A stretch of DNA of 64,000 bases. Origin: Dolomedes plantarius (taxonomy: Eukaryota; Arthropoda; Arachnida; Araneae; Dolomedidae). Position 1 is the stretch's first letter. Each line of letters opens with the position of its first letter. Location of the stretch: contig OU015501.1 of the NCBI GenBank assembly GCA_907164885.2, positions 23,631,591 through 23,695,590 on the forward strand. Direction: 5' to 3'. The notes under the pieces were generated by a model, which did not search any database, had not been told where the DNA came from, and saw only the letters and a list, made by a program, of their open reading frames with translations. This document shows, in pieces, positions 21,608 through 32,944 of this stretch. The position numbers and the translations under genes are program-made.

Positions 21608-21893
21608 TATTTTGTATACAAGGATAGAAGTACTATTACAATCAAGCAATTCTGAGGCCTATTTACTTGAAGATTTTTAAAAAAATTTAGTAACTTAGAG
21701 ATAGGCTGTTTACATATGAATGAGGAATTTGCACGTTTTTTTATTTTGCATTTATGATATAGAAAATAGAAAAATATGATCGAAAGCATCTTTTTTTTTT
21801 AGTTTTAGAACTCTAAAAGTTGATATAATTTGTTTTTAAACGCGCACTATTTACTTCATCTCAAAAACGCTACTTTTCCTACGCGGATACATG

Positions 21894-21901
21894 TGACGTC
21901 A
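21894..21901. promoter_or_regulatory. TGACGTCA (CRE-type bZIP site) upstream of transposase
   Basis: This perfect 8-bp palindrome is 92 bp before the transposase ATG. The same octamer stands upstream of the opposite gene at 28265-28272. CREB/ATF-type bZIP factors bind this sequence in animals. A role here is inference. Confidence 0.5.
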
Positions 21902-21992
21902 CAATACTCCATAGCGAATTTGTTTACTTTGGTGTTTGGATTGTGTTGCGTAGTTTGAGTTTGATATCTAGCGTTTTTTCTTTATTTTTAAG

Positions 21993-24900
21993 ATGTCAAA
22001 GTGTGTTAAATCAAATTTTAAATATTGTATAGTACCTTGCTGCACAAGCACGACGGTAAATACACCTGGGAAGCTTTTTTTTAGTGTTCCTAAAGATAAT
22101 CTGAAAAGGAAAGCATGGACAGTTGCAATGAAACGCGACGAAAAAAAAAATCCAGCATTGTCCGCTAAGACAACTCGCTGGTGTTGTGAAGATCACTTTT
22201 CGGTAAGTTATTTCTTCATTCTGTTAACATATGAAATGTAACTTTTAATAAGAATTCAATGTTGCTTCAAAATATATAATTATATAACTAGAAGAAAATA
22301 TATAATACAAGAAAAATATATAATTATATAACTTTGTTCCATTATGCATATTAATTTGCTTACAATGAAGATTCAAACTATGAAATTAATGTTTTACAAG
22401 ATTACTCTAATATTTTTACTAGCCAAAATCATTATCAATTTATGAATAAATTTATATGACACTTTTACTGAAACTTTAAGGCTATACTGTTGCTGCATTT
22501 TAATAACACAGGTCTGCAAATTTTCAGAGAACAAATATTTTTTGCAAAGTAGCAATTGACTTTTATGTTTTTTGGTATGCTAATTTCAAATATGTCATTC
22601 GTTTTTGTCCATTACATAAGTTTTTTGAAAACTGCATTTGAAAATTTAGAAAAATAATTCTTTATATACCATGTAATAACATTTCTAGGGAGTAAAACAA
22701 AATAATAAGTAAGAAGTTTTGTGGAAAAAATTACTTTAATATTCACATATATATTTGGAATCCACATTACTGAGTCGTTTACTGTGATTAGTATAAAAGC
22801 ATATGATTCTGGATATTCTGCAATCTTTTTCTCGTCTTCTAAACCATGAAAAAGAGACATCAGGTGCCACATGTCTGTCTTAAGAGGAAGTGACAAAATG
22901 AATGAACTTCATCTCATTGTCTACACTATTTTATTAATTTCTTTCCTTTGTTTATTTATGTGTACTGAACATTTTTTGATTTTATTAATTGTCTATTATA
23001 AAATAACAAAAAAAAGTTATATATGTTGATGAAATTTAGCGGGCGAACAAAAATAAATTACATGCTAATTATATATTCATAAAGACTCAAAGACTGAAAA
23101 CAGAAAATTTCATATTGTGAAAAAAACTGTACGTGATGGAATTTTTTGGTTGAAACCTCCCCCCCCCTCCCCACGTCTTCACTGAACCACTGCACCTGTA
23201 TCTCTATATTTCTGCAACATATACAGGCTCTCTTTTTTAATTAGGGGCATAGACATGATAATAATGTGTGTGCTTGTTTGATCATTTCAAATAAAAAACA
23301 GTACTAGCAGGAAATCCAAATAACAGGACAAAATTTCCAACTTCGCATGATCATCTAAATAGGCTTCCTGTTACTTATTTATTTACAATCATCATGACTT
23401 ATAGTGATTACTTAGCTAAGGGCAAAGAAAGTGCTTGCTCCTGGCACCTCAAAGAGGTAAAATTCTTAACGGTTGTTTGGAATTTTGTTATGAGAGAGTA
23501 TGTAGTCAGTAATAAAAATTAAATTTATTTCATATTTTTACCTTTAAAGAAATTTACCATGTTTCCATATCTTTCAGTTGGAGGAGGACATGGAAAATTA
23601 CTGGCAGTGGCGTTTGACAAAAGATGTTAAAAGATTACAGCTGAAAGTTGGTGTAGTCCCACATCGTTTTGAGTGCCAGAAGAAAACACCGTTGTCCCAA
23701 ACTGAGCGAAAAGGTGCTTTGAAAAGGAAACGGTTAGCTCTTGTCCAAGAAGCTCTTTCAGCGGCTGCCATACCTTCAGCATCAATGGAACCCTCAACTT
23801 CAATACCCCCTACTTTTGATGAAGAACCTTCAACTTTTGATGAAGATAACTTAAAAGATAGGGGTATACAAGTGAACATCATAAGACCATTTAGAAGTAA
23901 GGGTACAAACACTGATGTCACAAAGACTTCTGATATTGCCTGTTCACCATTAAAAATGTATGTTTCAAATCATACAGAAAATGCTGTTGCTCATACATGT
24001 GCAGGTGTTCATTCAGGTTCATTTAAGGTTGAAGAGGATATGTCATCAGATTCTGTTAGTGATTTTGACTGTCCAAGTAACATTTCAGATAATTTTAGTT
24101 CTGATGATGAAGATATCTGCCTCGAAAAGTACAAGGAACATATGAGTAAAGGTACTTTTATGTCAATCGAAAAAAATCCTAGACTTTTTCTAGGTTTACC
24201 TATGAAAAGTTATTTCCTAATTCAGATGATTACTGAAGAGGTGCCATTGCCTACCCGAAATATATATATTGTGCTGAAGAAGTTGCGATTACACAACCAA
24301 TTTTCAATCCTAGCAATCGACTTTGGATTGTCTGTAAGTACAGTGAGTAGGATATTTTCCAAGTCTGTCACTGTGCTTGCACAGTTGATGCAAGACCTTA
24401 TTGTTTGGCCGAAAGTAGAAGATATTCGTGTGCATTTGCCAATCCCCTTCCGTGCACGATATTCAAAAGTATGCTCTATTGTTGATTGTTTGGAGATCGA
24501 AATAGAAAAACCGAGCAACCCAGTCCATCAATCTCTCACATGGTCTAAGTATTATGGTTGTAATACATTGAAATTTTTAATTTCTTGCACTCCCGATGGG
24601 TTAGTGAATTTTATTTCAGATAGTTATGGTGGTCGAACTTCCGATGTCATGATTATTGAAGATAGTGGTTATCTTGATAAATTAGTTCCTGGAGCCTCAA
24701 TCATGGCAGACAGGGGTTTTAAACACATATCATCTTTGTTGCAGCAAAAAGGATGTACATTAGTCCGACCACCATCAGTTTTAACAGCATCAGTCAGCTC
24801 TAAAGCTGATGTAAAATTATCAAAACAAATTGCATCTTTACGTATCCATGTTGAACGAGTTATTGGAAGATTGAGAGAATTTAAAATGCTCGGTCCACAT

Positions 24901-25002
24901 TCATGCATTGATAACCATTTAATTCCTTATTTGGATTATTTAATTATTATTGCATGTGGAGTTATTAACATGCAAGACCATTTGATCCAAAAACAAATTT
25001 AG
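21993..25002 (+). CDS. ISL2EU transposase: THAP zinc finger + DDE_4 (544 aa, two exons)
   Basis: The exons are 21993-22202 (70 codons, ending TTTTCG|GTAAGT) and 23578-25002 (TATCTTTCAG|TTG), phase 0. The splice rebuilds a full THAP domain: C-x4-C in KYCIVPCC, then CCEDHF (C-x2-H) at the end of exon 1, and GVVPHRF, the AVPTIF-like block, in exon 2. An acidic and Ser-rich linker (residues 120-250) follows, then an HTH_Tnp_4-like helix-turn-helix (SILAIDFGLSVSTVSRIF), then a DDE_Tnp_4 core with CSIVDCLE (D373), MADRGF (D448) and HVERVIGR (E496). It would bind the element ends through THAP and catalyse cut-and-paste transposition in the nucleus. There is no stop or frameshift. The 1.4-kb intron contains a C-run at 23159-23171 and no evident extra exon. 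Confidence 0.88.
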
Positions 25003-25116
25003 TAATTTTACTCATACTCAGTGTTAATTTTTTTTAAAAAGAAATTGGGTTTAAAAATAATTACAAAAATTAAGCTTTAACACGTATTTATTCAAATATA
25101 AATTTTTAATACACAA

Positions 25117-25253
25117 AAGAGTCTTGATTTCTTCCAGTAGCTCGAAACTGACGTCACTGCTAGTTCTTCACTCCATCTATGAATCCACATAAGATGATTA
25201 CTGAAGAGATGCCCCCCCCCCCCCACACACACACACACACACCAAAAAAAAAA
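25117..25253. repeat. Chimeric duplicate of pieces of both ISL2EU genes
   Basis: Between the two convergent genes, 25120-25192 repeats (about 85-90% by eye) the start of nuclease exon 3 (26136-26210: TTCCAGTAACTCGATACTGA region). It is joined directly to AGATGATTACTGAAGAGATG (25191-25210), a copy of transposase sequence at about 24223-24242. A C-run and CA-run follow (25213-25243). The join of two non-adjacent segments in the spacer suggests template switching during repair. Confidence 0.7.
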
Positions 25254-28058
25254 TTAATCAAAATTGTTTTTCAGTAATGGAAAAACTGCAATTTTCCAAA
25301 AACTGGTGCACTTTTTAATAATATCGTTGCAAAGATTTTCATCAAAATCAACCACCAATATGTATATGTTCTTTGAAGTCTCAAAATCGGTTGCAGCAAC
25401 ACAAAATAAGCCCTGACTTTTTTCTAAAAAGAACATTTGCAGTTGCATCTGTATATTAAATTTTTCTGCTATTTTGCCATCTTTTATATAATTTGTTAGG
25501 GCTTTTTCGGAACTAGGGCATTTTATTTCTATCACATAATTTTCACTAATGCCATCTGGTGAAGCTCCCATGACTGGGTGATCGGGATGAGTTGCAAAGC
25601 CACATAATTTTATTTTTATGTTTTTTTGCTTTTCTATTTCTTTCCGAACAACCCTTTCAAGTTTTCGGCCTCTTGCCATAGCTGCAGTGTCTGTAAAGGC
25701 AGTTGCACCCAAGATAGCTTCCACGAGTGAGCCATCCATGGTGTGACAATGGGCAGCTTCATGAGCTTTAGATGCCGTAATTCGTGCATATCGAAGTTGA
25801 TGCCACAAATTACTCTCAGACTGCTGAACCGTATCATGCATGGCCTCTAAACACAGTGGTTCGGTCATTTGGGATGCAGCATGCGTTAAAAATTCAACAG
25901 CAGTTGATCCAATGTTCTTTCCAAAAAAATCCAAAAGTATGTGGTGGATTGACAAGGTAATGAACCTGTCTTTCATTTTATAATATTTAGTGAGAACAGT
26001 GTCATGTCTCTCTAAAAGTCTGCTTTTTTCCACAACTTTGGTTCGAAATGAGCCATCTTGTGGTATTAAAGGCTCCAAATTATTTTTTAATAAATCTTTC
26101 CCTTTAATAAATTTTATTGAATTGCCTACACAAGAAAGTTTTGACTTTTTCCAGTAACTCGATACTGACGTCACTGCTGGTTCTTCACTCCGTCTATGAA
26201 GCCACATAAGCAAAGCTACAGCATGTTTACATCCACCTGTAAAAAAATATATTTATAGAAACCCTCAGAAATATTAATATACAATTTAGTTAACAAAAAT
26301 CAAAATATTGTCGGTTAAATTTAAACTAGCATTTAATGCAAAAATGAAAACTATATTCCGAGAATATCATATTTTATTCACTTGAATAATCATTGTAAAA
26401 TGTTTATTTGCATTAAAATTTTGATTTTATGAAAAATGTGACAAATAAAATGCTGTTATTTCTGACTTTAATTTATTTCTGTGTTCATTAAATGAATAAA
26501 CGTTCATAAGTGAAATTTTTATGTCAAGGTTCTGATAAATTACAGGCATGTCTTGTGATGTTATTTTTTAAATTTTTGATCAAATTTACATAATAGATTC
26601 ACAGATTTTTTTATCTTATGACGCTATAGTACAAATGATGTTCCATTTTATGTAACATCCGTTACATTGAAGATTTTTTTTTTGCAGCTTAAATACACCA
26701 GAAATAAATTTTGAAACCTGTCAAGTTTATCTTTAGTATTGGTTTTATCAGGAAAAAATAACGTACTCCTATTTTGAAGCATTAATATGCATCTCATAAT
26801 CTTTTTATAATTTATTTTGTGTTTGAATGTAACGTCCGTTACAATGGAATTCACCAGATGCTGGGTTGGGGGTAGGTGATGAAATTTTAAAATAAATACA
26901 ATTTGTGTGCAAAATGTGACTAAAGCATAAAATATATTAATTATTTTGTAAATTTAATTTTAATTAATCTTTTTACACTAGTTTTGGGTGCTAGTTTTTT
27001 ACATAAAATGTATAAAGTATTGTATTAAAAAGATTTTTTTATAACAGCTTAAGTATTACTAATTATTTATAAATGACTCAAAGCAGGGAAAGCTAACCAT
27101 GGATGGTCTATTGTATCTACCCCAAACACACTATCATTAAAACTTTTAGATAAAATTAAATATAATACATAAAGGAACTCACCCAAAGATGCTGCACAAT
27201 CATTGCATTGGACGGAAAGGACATTTTCTTCCTTTTCATTCAACTTGAGTTCCACACTGTACGTCTTTTTTGTGACATTATGTTCTGGTGTCACTCTTGC
27301 ATTGACTGTACAGATGTCTCCATCCCTTTTTACCTGAACATATCCTACAGCATTATCTCCATAGCCTTCTCGTCCAGATCTAAGTAAAAGAAACTTTCTA
27401 AGTACAAAAGCATTAATTAAAAAATGTGTTTTTAAAACACAAAATTATGGAGTTAGAGGATTGTTTAAAATTATTATGAGTAGTAAACATTTGTTTCTTT
27501 GCACCACTTAATATGTGATTAGTCAAAAGTTTAATCATCATGCATAGTTCAGATTTATTATAATTCCTTTACCATTTAAAATACACATTTCTATGATATG
27601 AATGCAAAACACTGAACACATTCGTAAATTTGGTAGTGTTTTTAATTTCTGTCAACTTTTTAATAGACAATTAAAATTACTAAATATCCTATAACAGACA
27701 CTACTTGTAATGTTGCAGTGCTAATTAATTCTACAAAATTAAACATGTACTATGAATGAATAATAATAGAAGCTGTTTATTAAACTTTTAGAGTACGAGA
27801 TTAATTTAATAATATGCATAAACAATGTCTAACTTTAAAGTTTGTGTAAAATACAACGCACGTCAGCGTTCTACAATCTACATTACATAACTAGAATAAT
27901 AAATGCAAACAAATATATACATACCTCTGAGCTTTAAATCCTCGTATTTCTGCTCCCATAAAATTTGGATTATTTCCCAAAAAGGAAAACACTGCAAATG
28001 AATCCATTTTAGGCAGGTTGTCAGATTGCCCTTTTGCAAAACCGGGTAATAACGCCAT
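25254..28058 (-). CDS. ISL2EU accessory nuclease: SWIM-like zinc finger + YqaJ (437 aa, three exons)
   Basis: Minus-strand exons are 28058-27925 (ends CAGAG|GTATGT), 27379-27183 (CTTTTACTTAG|ATC to TTTGG|GTGAGT) and 26236-25254 (TTTTTTACAG|GTG to stop). Spliced length is 1314 nt with phases that fit. Start MALLPGFAKGQS; an in-frame upstream ATG at 28142 is possible but adds only a hydrophobic leader. Residues 103-115 form CNDC...CKH, a SWIM-like C-x2-C-x6-C-x-H finger created across the exon 2/3 junction. Residues 250-400 form the YqaJ/lambda-exonuclease-like fold: ARITASKA, ARGRKLE, GASPDG (D338), VIEIKCP (E347, K349) and NIQMQLQMF. This is a PD-(D/E)XK exonuclease, as known for ISL2EU second genes. 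A role in processing or recombination of transposon ends is inferred. Confidence 0.88.
26638..26852. mobile_element. Short element with palindromic GTAACRTCCGTTAC ends, in nuclease intron 2
   Basis: GTAACATCCGTTACATT at 26652 and, inverted, GTAACGGACGTTACATT at 26842 bound about 200 bp. The outer flanks CCATTTTAT and CCATTG also match in inverted orientation. Each terminus is itself nearly palindromic. It sits inside intron 2 of the nuclease gene and does not affect coding. The superfamily is not identified. Confidence 0.55.
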
Positions 28059-28264
28059 GGTAAACAAAACAGAAATAAAACTAATAATAAAGACGACGAT
28101 AGAATATAATTTAAAAAAAAGGGGAATAAACAATAGCCACAAACTAAAATTAGAAAAATTAAACCAAATTAGAACAAAAAATATGATTTTAAAATGTTAG
28201 TTTAAGAGGAGGAAACTTAGAATCTCGCGCTAGAAAAATGCAAACATTGAAGCATGGGGTATAG

Positions 28265-28272
28265 TGACGTCA
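28265..28272. promoter_or_regulatory. TGACGTCA (CRE-type bZIP site) upstream of nuclease gene
   Basis: Perfect octamer 207 bp upstream of the nuclease ATG (minus strand), next to a CCAAT/ATTGG box at 28276-28280. It mirrors the site before the transposase gene, which suggests co-regulation of the two genes. Confidence 0.45.
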
Positions 28273-28460
28273 GAACCAATCACGTAGCGTTTTGAGGTCA
28301 CATGATTTTTCAACACTTTTCGCTTATTTTAAATTTAAAATTTTTATTATTTAGATCTATATGTACGTTTTAATTGATGTTTTCGAACAATTTAATAACC
28401 AATCTGTTAATAAAAAATAGAAATGATCATTTTCCCCACATGTGCAAATTCCTCATTCAT

Positions 28461-29216
28461 GTTTGATTCTCTTCATGTAGAATTTTTTTTTTACCCTCTA
28501 AGCGTTTGAGACGTATTTTTCCATCACATATTTTTACCTTGGATAGTATTTGCGACAGATTATTCTATTATTAACTTGGCTTTCAAAAGTGGTATAATTT
28601 TGATGCTTTTGAGTACCATACTAGATATTGGAATAATTTGCCAGAAATGCTTTTTCTAGCTAAAAGAGAGAGACAGAAAAAAAAATCTCAAAAGCTTACA
28701 GGGTTACAGTACTCCGCTATTACAAGTTTTCTAAACGTGATAGTTCTTTTTATAATGTTTAGTATCACTTTAAATCTTTTTATCAGGAATAAAAAGAATT
28801 TTAAAGAAAGGATTATATTATATAGGTATGAAGAATAATTATCGTTTTAAAAATTGTAAATAGTAAATGGCTTGAAAATCAGTGTCATCTAATTTTTACC
28901 TTAAGAAAATATGGGAAAAATTTTTCTTTCTTAAAAAGTATAAGTTGAATTGATGTTTATTTTTATCTGATATATAAGGTAAATTATTGAGTATCATATT
29001 TTCCGTTTTAAACACTTAAATAAAATAAAGAACAGACAGATTACGTGACTGGAACTTGTTAAACTATTTTTAAGTCAAGTTCTGGTCCTAAAAAGAGAAG
29101 ACAATGAAAAAAATAACGATGAATGAAGTGAATCTGCGACTAAAGCTTGAATACTTGTCTTTCCGAGATTGTTGATGTAATGGCCTTGAACTCGCGTTTG
29201 CCCGTTTTTATTACCC
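28461..29216. other. Intergenic, nothing recognised
   Basis: AT-rich sequence between the ISL2EU element and the nested hAT element. The short frame at 28638-28838 has no recognisable domain. Confidence 0.5.
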
Positions 29217-29524
29217 CTATAGACTAGTGATTCTTAACCTATCCAGAGATGCGGAACTTTATTATATATGCTTTTTTTTCGGAACACTAACTTTATGTTT
29301 GTGTAATTCGGCAAAATCTTAAAATTGACAATAAGGAAAAAGGCATGCGATTTTCAGAATATGTTCTATTAAAAAAAGCTTTTACACAGTGGTAAAAAGT
29401 AAAAAAAAAACAAATAAAAATTAAACCTAAAAGTACCGTATTTTTAGGACCATAAGACGCACTTTTAACATAAAAAATTCGACTTAAAATTGGGGTGCGT
29501 CTTATGGTCCGAAGGTAACATTAA

Positions 29525-29890
29525 CCCTCTAACGGTCCAGTGGCTTGAGACGAAATAGATGGTACGGTCAGATCGGATCCGACCCGATGTCTTTTTTGAT
29601 GAGGTTTTTGGTAGAAAAAAGTACACAATGAGCATTTTTGTTGTATAATAATATTTATTGATAATATTTTACATGAAATAAAAACCTTTATGTAGAAAAT
29701 AACCATCGAATTGTAATTTTGCTGAATAAAGAAAATCTCTCTGGCATTTACATAGAATGTTGTATATATTAGGTCTAATATTAGTCTTGTACCTAGTTTC
29801 AGAAATCACTGAACCAAATTTCCGAGCACAATAATGTAAAAAATAATATATACTGACATTTTTGGCCTTCAAAATCGAAATGATAAAAAT

Positions 29891-29950
<60 letters not shown>

Positions 29951-30149
29951 TGGTGATCATGAATAACGTTTTTCAACAAAGACACTCATATATACTGCAA
30001 ACTTATAACTGCAAACGCTCCAACACCTGTTGCAAGACAGCTTGGTAGGGTTCCTTGTCAACTCGACTCTTGCAATGAGAGGGGAGAGTACGGGAAGGGA
30101 GAAAACACACCCCTGTGTCGGATCCGACCCCCACTGCACCGTTAGAGGG
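29525..30149. mobile_element. piggyBac-type MITE, copy 1
   Basis: CCCTCTAACGGT and its inversion ACCGTTAGAGGG are flanked by TTAA on both sides (29521-29524 and 30150-30153). CCCT...AGGG ends with TTAA targets are the piggyBac signature. It contains a TA microsatellite at 29895-29946 and GGATCCGACCC near both ends. Its sister is at 62791-63356. Confidence 0.9.
29895..29946. repeat. (TA)n microsatellite
   Basis: Pure TA run inside the piggyBac-type MITE. The sister MITE lacks it at this site, so it expanded after divergence or was lost from the sister. Confidence 0.93.
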
Positions 30150-30424
30150 TTAAAATAAAATGAATATTTTATTTTATATATTATATATATTTATTATAAT
30201 ATTATATATATATATTATATATGTTATTTAGTAAATTTATAATATAGTTTTTTTATTATATATATTTTTTATCTTTATTAAGAAATTGAAAATATCTTTA
30301 TGTACGTAACAAAATACAAAATATTCTTTTCTAAAAATCCTCCCTTAAACTTGAGGTGCGTCTTATCGTCTGGTGCGTCTTATGGTCCGAAAAATACGGT
30401 ATATTGCTCCAAGTAACAAAAAAA

Positions 30425-30560
30425 TTGCAGTAAAACCTCGCTTATTCGGACTAACTGGGATCATAGGCAATTTGGAGAATACGTCACCTCAAAATATGTC
30501 ACCTCCCAGATCCACTTCTTTAGGGGGGTGTCCGGATACTTTTGACCAGATAGTGTATCA
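30425..30560. repeat. Two transposon-end fragments (pogo-type and Tc1-type)
   Basis: CAGTAAAACCTCGCTTATTC at about 30429 resembles a pogo/Tigger terminus. GTGTCCGGATACTTTTGACC at about 30529, followed by AGATAGTG and TA, resembles an inverted Tc1 terminus. Neither has a partner nearby. They replace the last codons of the dead hAT transposase. Confidence 0.45.
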
Positions 30561-32870
30561 GGACTAATTTGAGATACAGCTACCTTCATTTCCTCATCTC
30601 TATAAATGAGCCTTCCCGTTAGACGTTTTTTAGTTTTTATATTGGTTAATGTTGGTAAATCCACCTCACACACCTTAGACGTTGAAAAGTGGAACAAAAT
30701 TTTAAGGACTTGTTTTGAAAGATGTGATATTCTTCTTGGACAAAAATACAAAATTCTTCAAGAGTTGTTTCTGAAAATTTCATTTTTAGACTATGGTGTC
30801 TTGACAAAGAGACTAATTACTCTTCTTCTTGTAAAGAAATTTCTGCACTCGATGCATGAAATGTGCCAAATGAATTCTGAAAGATGGAAAGTAGTTTACA
30901 ATTTTGTCTTCTAGTGATGTCAAATATTCTGTTATGTCGGGAAGAATTTCCTTGCAATTTCCATTTTGAAGTGATTAAAACATTTCTAATGCCTTTCTTT
31001 GTATTATGCGATTTTTTCAAAGATAAAGTTCTTTTTGAGAGGCTGGCATTTTGTCCAAAGAGGTCAAGATATTTTAATTTTTTTGTATACTTGAGTTTCT
31101 TGTATTTAAATATTTAATAAAAAATAATTACAAGATAAAAAGAACTTTTTATATACCATGTTTTTAAAATTTCTGTTGAATCATATAAACTTGACAATTC
31201 TATGTATTAATAAATACTTTTTTAAATTTTTTTTGATGAATTATCCCATCAACTTGAAGAAAATGAAGTTAATTGGAAATTAACTTGTGTTTTACTTTTC
31301 CCGTTCCGGTCGATAGATGGCTGCACCAGTCTACAAAACAAAATTAACTGAAAATAACTGAAAATTAATTTAATTCTGCTTAAAGATGGCTAAAAGTATT
31401 AAAATAATGCATTGTCATCGTGTTCTGAGCTATTCTAAAAGTTTCAAATGTCTAGCTAGTCGGGAAGTTAGTTAAAAATCGATTGCAAGATTTGGACTGG
31501 ACAAATACACACACACACACAAACAAACAAACAAACAAGAAAGCGAGTTAATAAAAACATGGTAAAAATACCGGCTAAATATGACAATTTAACACACCAA
31601 ATACCATTTTTCAGATATATTAAACCATTAAACATTTCAGATATATTAAGACCATTATTTTGAAAAAAAAATCGAATAGTTCGCACTTAAAATCCAAAAT
31701 CGACATAGCACTTTACTCCTAGATAGCCATTTTACTTCACTGTGTAAAAAAGAACATTCATACTGAGCTTCCATAGATTTGAAAAGTTGTTTAAAGAGGG
31801 GGGTTTTAAAAGGTTTTAACTTTATTTAATTTACTATAATCGCAACTTGGTCTAATACAGATTTTAATGATGCCGGCAGTGCTTTTGAAGCTAGAGATTC
31901 CCTATGTAAAAAACAGTGCGTAGATATGGTATTTGTGTTTCTTATCTTTGCAAGTGTAATAATTCCTTTAATCGAGCCTACTATTAAGGCTGCTATGTAC
32001 TAACCCCATTGGATTCGCTCACCTCAATGTTAACCTATGGAGAAAATTTGTCCACGGATTGCCGACTTGGATTCAAAGATTTTTTTTTAAAAATTGTAAT
32101 CCGTCATAGAGAAAGAAATTTTACGTTTGTGTACATATTTCGTTTTTTTAAAAAATGCAATTAATATTTTAAAATTTAAATTATTGGGGGGAAAATCTGG
32201 TATAGTGTGTTTTAAACGCTCATAAATTCCTTCGGTGGACGAAATTTATAAAATGAATCCTGTAGCGCTTTGCAGAAAAGTTCAGGTTATCTGACAATAC
32301 CAATTTTATTTGATTATCAGCATTTATGTACTTGTAAATAGTTGACAAAATTATATTTTAAATAAAAAATTTGGGGACAGCGCTTAACCCCCTATAGAGA
32401 GAGACCAATTACAGTCCCTCAAAATGTTTATCCTAAGGGGGGTGGAATTCTCGAACTGTCAACTGGACTCCTCCCACCACAAGAGTCTGCAAAAAGAGGA
32501 AAAGGGAAATACGATTTTTTTCTTAGTACATAGCAGCCTTAATGTATCGCAATACGTACAAATTCCTACGTTATTTAAAATTTTTCTAAATATGATGTAA
32601 TAAAATCAAAAATATCTTGTTCCGTTATTCCTTAGGCAAGTTCTCTGCATAATAAATATTAATTCACTATTGGTTTTCAATAATAAGGCGAAAGAACCCT
32701 AGTAAATGAGTTTCACCACTTGTATCGGTAGATTCGTCGATTTGAGAAGTAAAGAATTGTATGGAAAGCTTAGAGGTAACTTTTTCCTCAATATTATCTA
32801 ACACGCGTACAATTCGTCTTTTATTGTTTCTTTTTTTTTGCATCATCGCCAAACATAATTTTTAGTGTGC
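30560..32870 (-). pseudogene. hAT transposase (ZBED5/SCAND3-like), broken by insertions
   Basis: At 32852-32667 the minus strand reads NNKRRIVRVLDNIEEKVTSK and then FFTSQIDESTDTSGETHLLG, the central hAT block containing the first catalytic Asp. At 30740-30560 it reads VLKILFHFSTSKVCEVDLPT and then LTNIKTKKR and MKVAVSQISPD, the C-terminal hAT dimerisation domain. A further frame (about 30860-30790) gives LVSLSRHHSLKMKFSE. The middle is replaced by a TTAA MITE (31988-32538) and unrecognised sequence. It has many stops and shifts. Confidence 0.85.
31988..32538. mobile_element. TTAA-flanked MITE with long TIRs, copy 2
   Basis: It begins GGCTGCTATGTACTAACCCC and ends with the inverted GGCTGCTATGTACTAAG, between TTAA duplications (31984-31987 and 32539-32542). 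It shares the left 350 bp with copy 1. The right part (about 32360-32530) differs, with AGAGAGAGACC and GGGGGGTGG words, so the right TIR is shorter here. Confidence 0.8.
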
Positions 32871-32944
32871 CAAGCTGGTCCGGTCGACAGGGTGCTCGCA
32901 TTCTACCAGTCAGCTCGGGTTCTAAACGAGGTGGTGACTTTGAA

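Larger units (their letters stand above)
21718..28458 (+). mobile_element. Complete ISL2EU DNA transposon
   Basis: The ends are GAATGAGGAATTTGCAC and its inversion GTGCAAATTCCTCATTC, each flanked by AT (21716-21717 and 28459-28460). The 6741-bp element carries a THAP + DDE transposase gene on + and a YqaJ-type nuclease gene on -, converging. Subterminal words are shared inverted between the two ends: CTCAAAAACGCTAC (21860) with CCTCAAAACGCTAC (28297-28284), and CATGTGACGTCA with CATGTGACCTCA. The two-gene content and 2-bp AT target are as known for ISL2EU elements. Both genes are open after removal of GT-AG introns, so the element may be intact. Confidence 0.88.
29436..30399. mobile_element. 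Hairpin-ended MITE (CCGTATTTTT...), copy 1
   Basis: It begins CCGTATTTTTAGGACCATAA and ends with the inverted TTATGGTCCGAAAAATACGG, with TA flanks (29434-29435 and 30400-30401). The left end is itself a hairpin: GGACCATAAGACGCAC at 29448 pairs with GTGCGTCTTATGGTCC at 29496. The right end carries two tandem GGTGCGTCTTAT words. Without the inner piggyBac-type insertion it is about 335 bp. Related copies form the 58868-61187 composite. Confidence 0.85.

Noticed and set aside
23598..24908. Minus-strand frames of 79-107 codons inside the ISL2EU transposase exon
   Set aside because: Antisense shadows without domains; the + strand carries the THAP and DDE_4 motifs.
28638..28838. 66-codon + frame as a small gene
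   Set aside because: No domain, no start or splice context, AT-driven codon use typical of random frames here.
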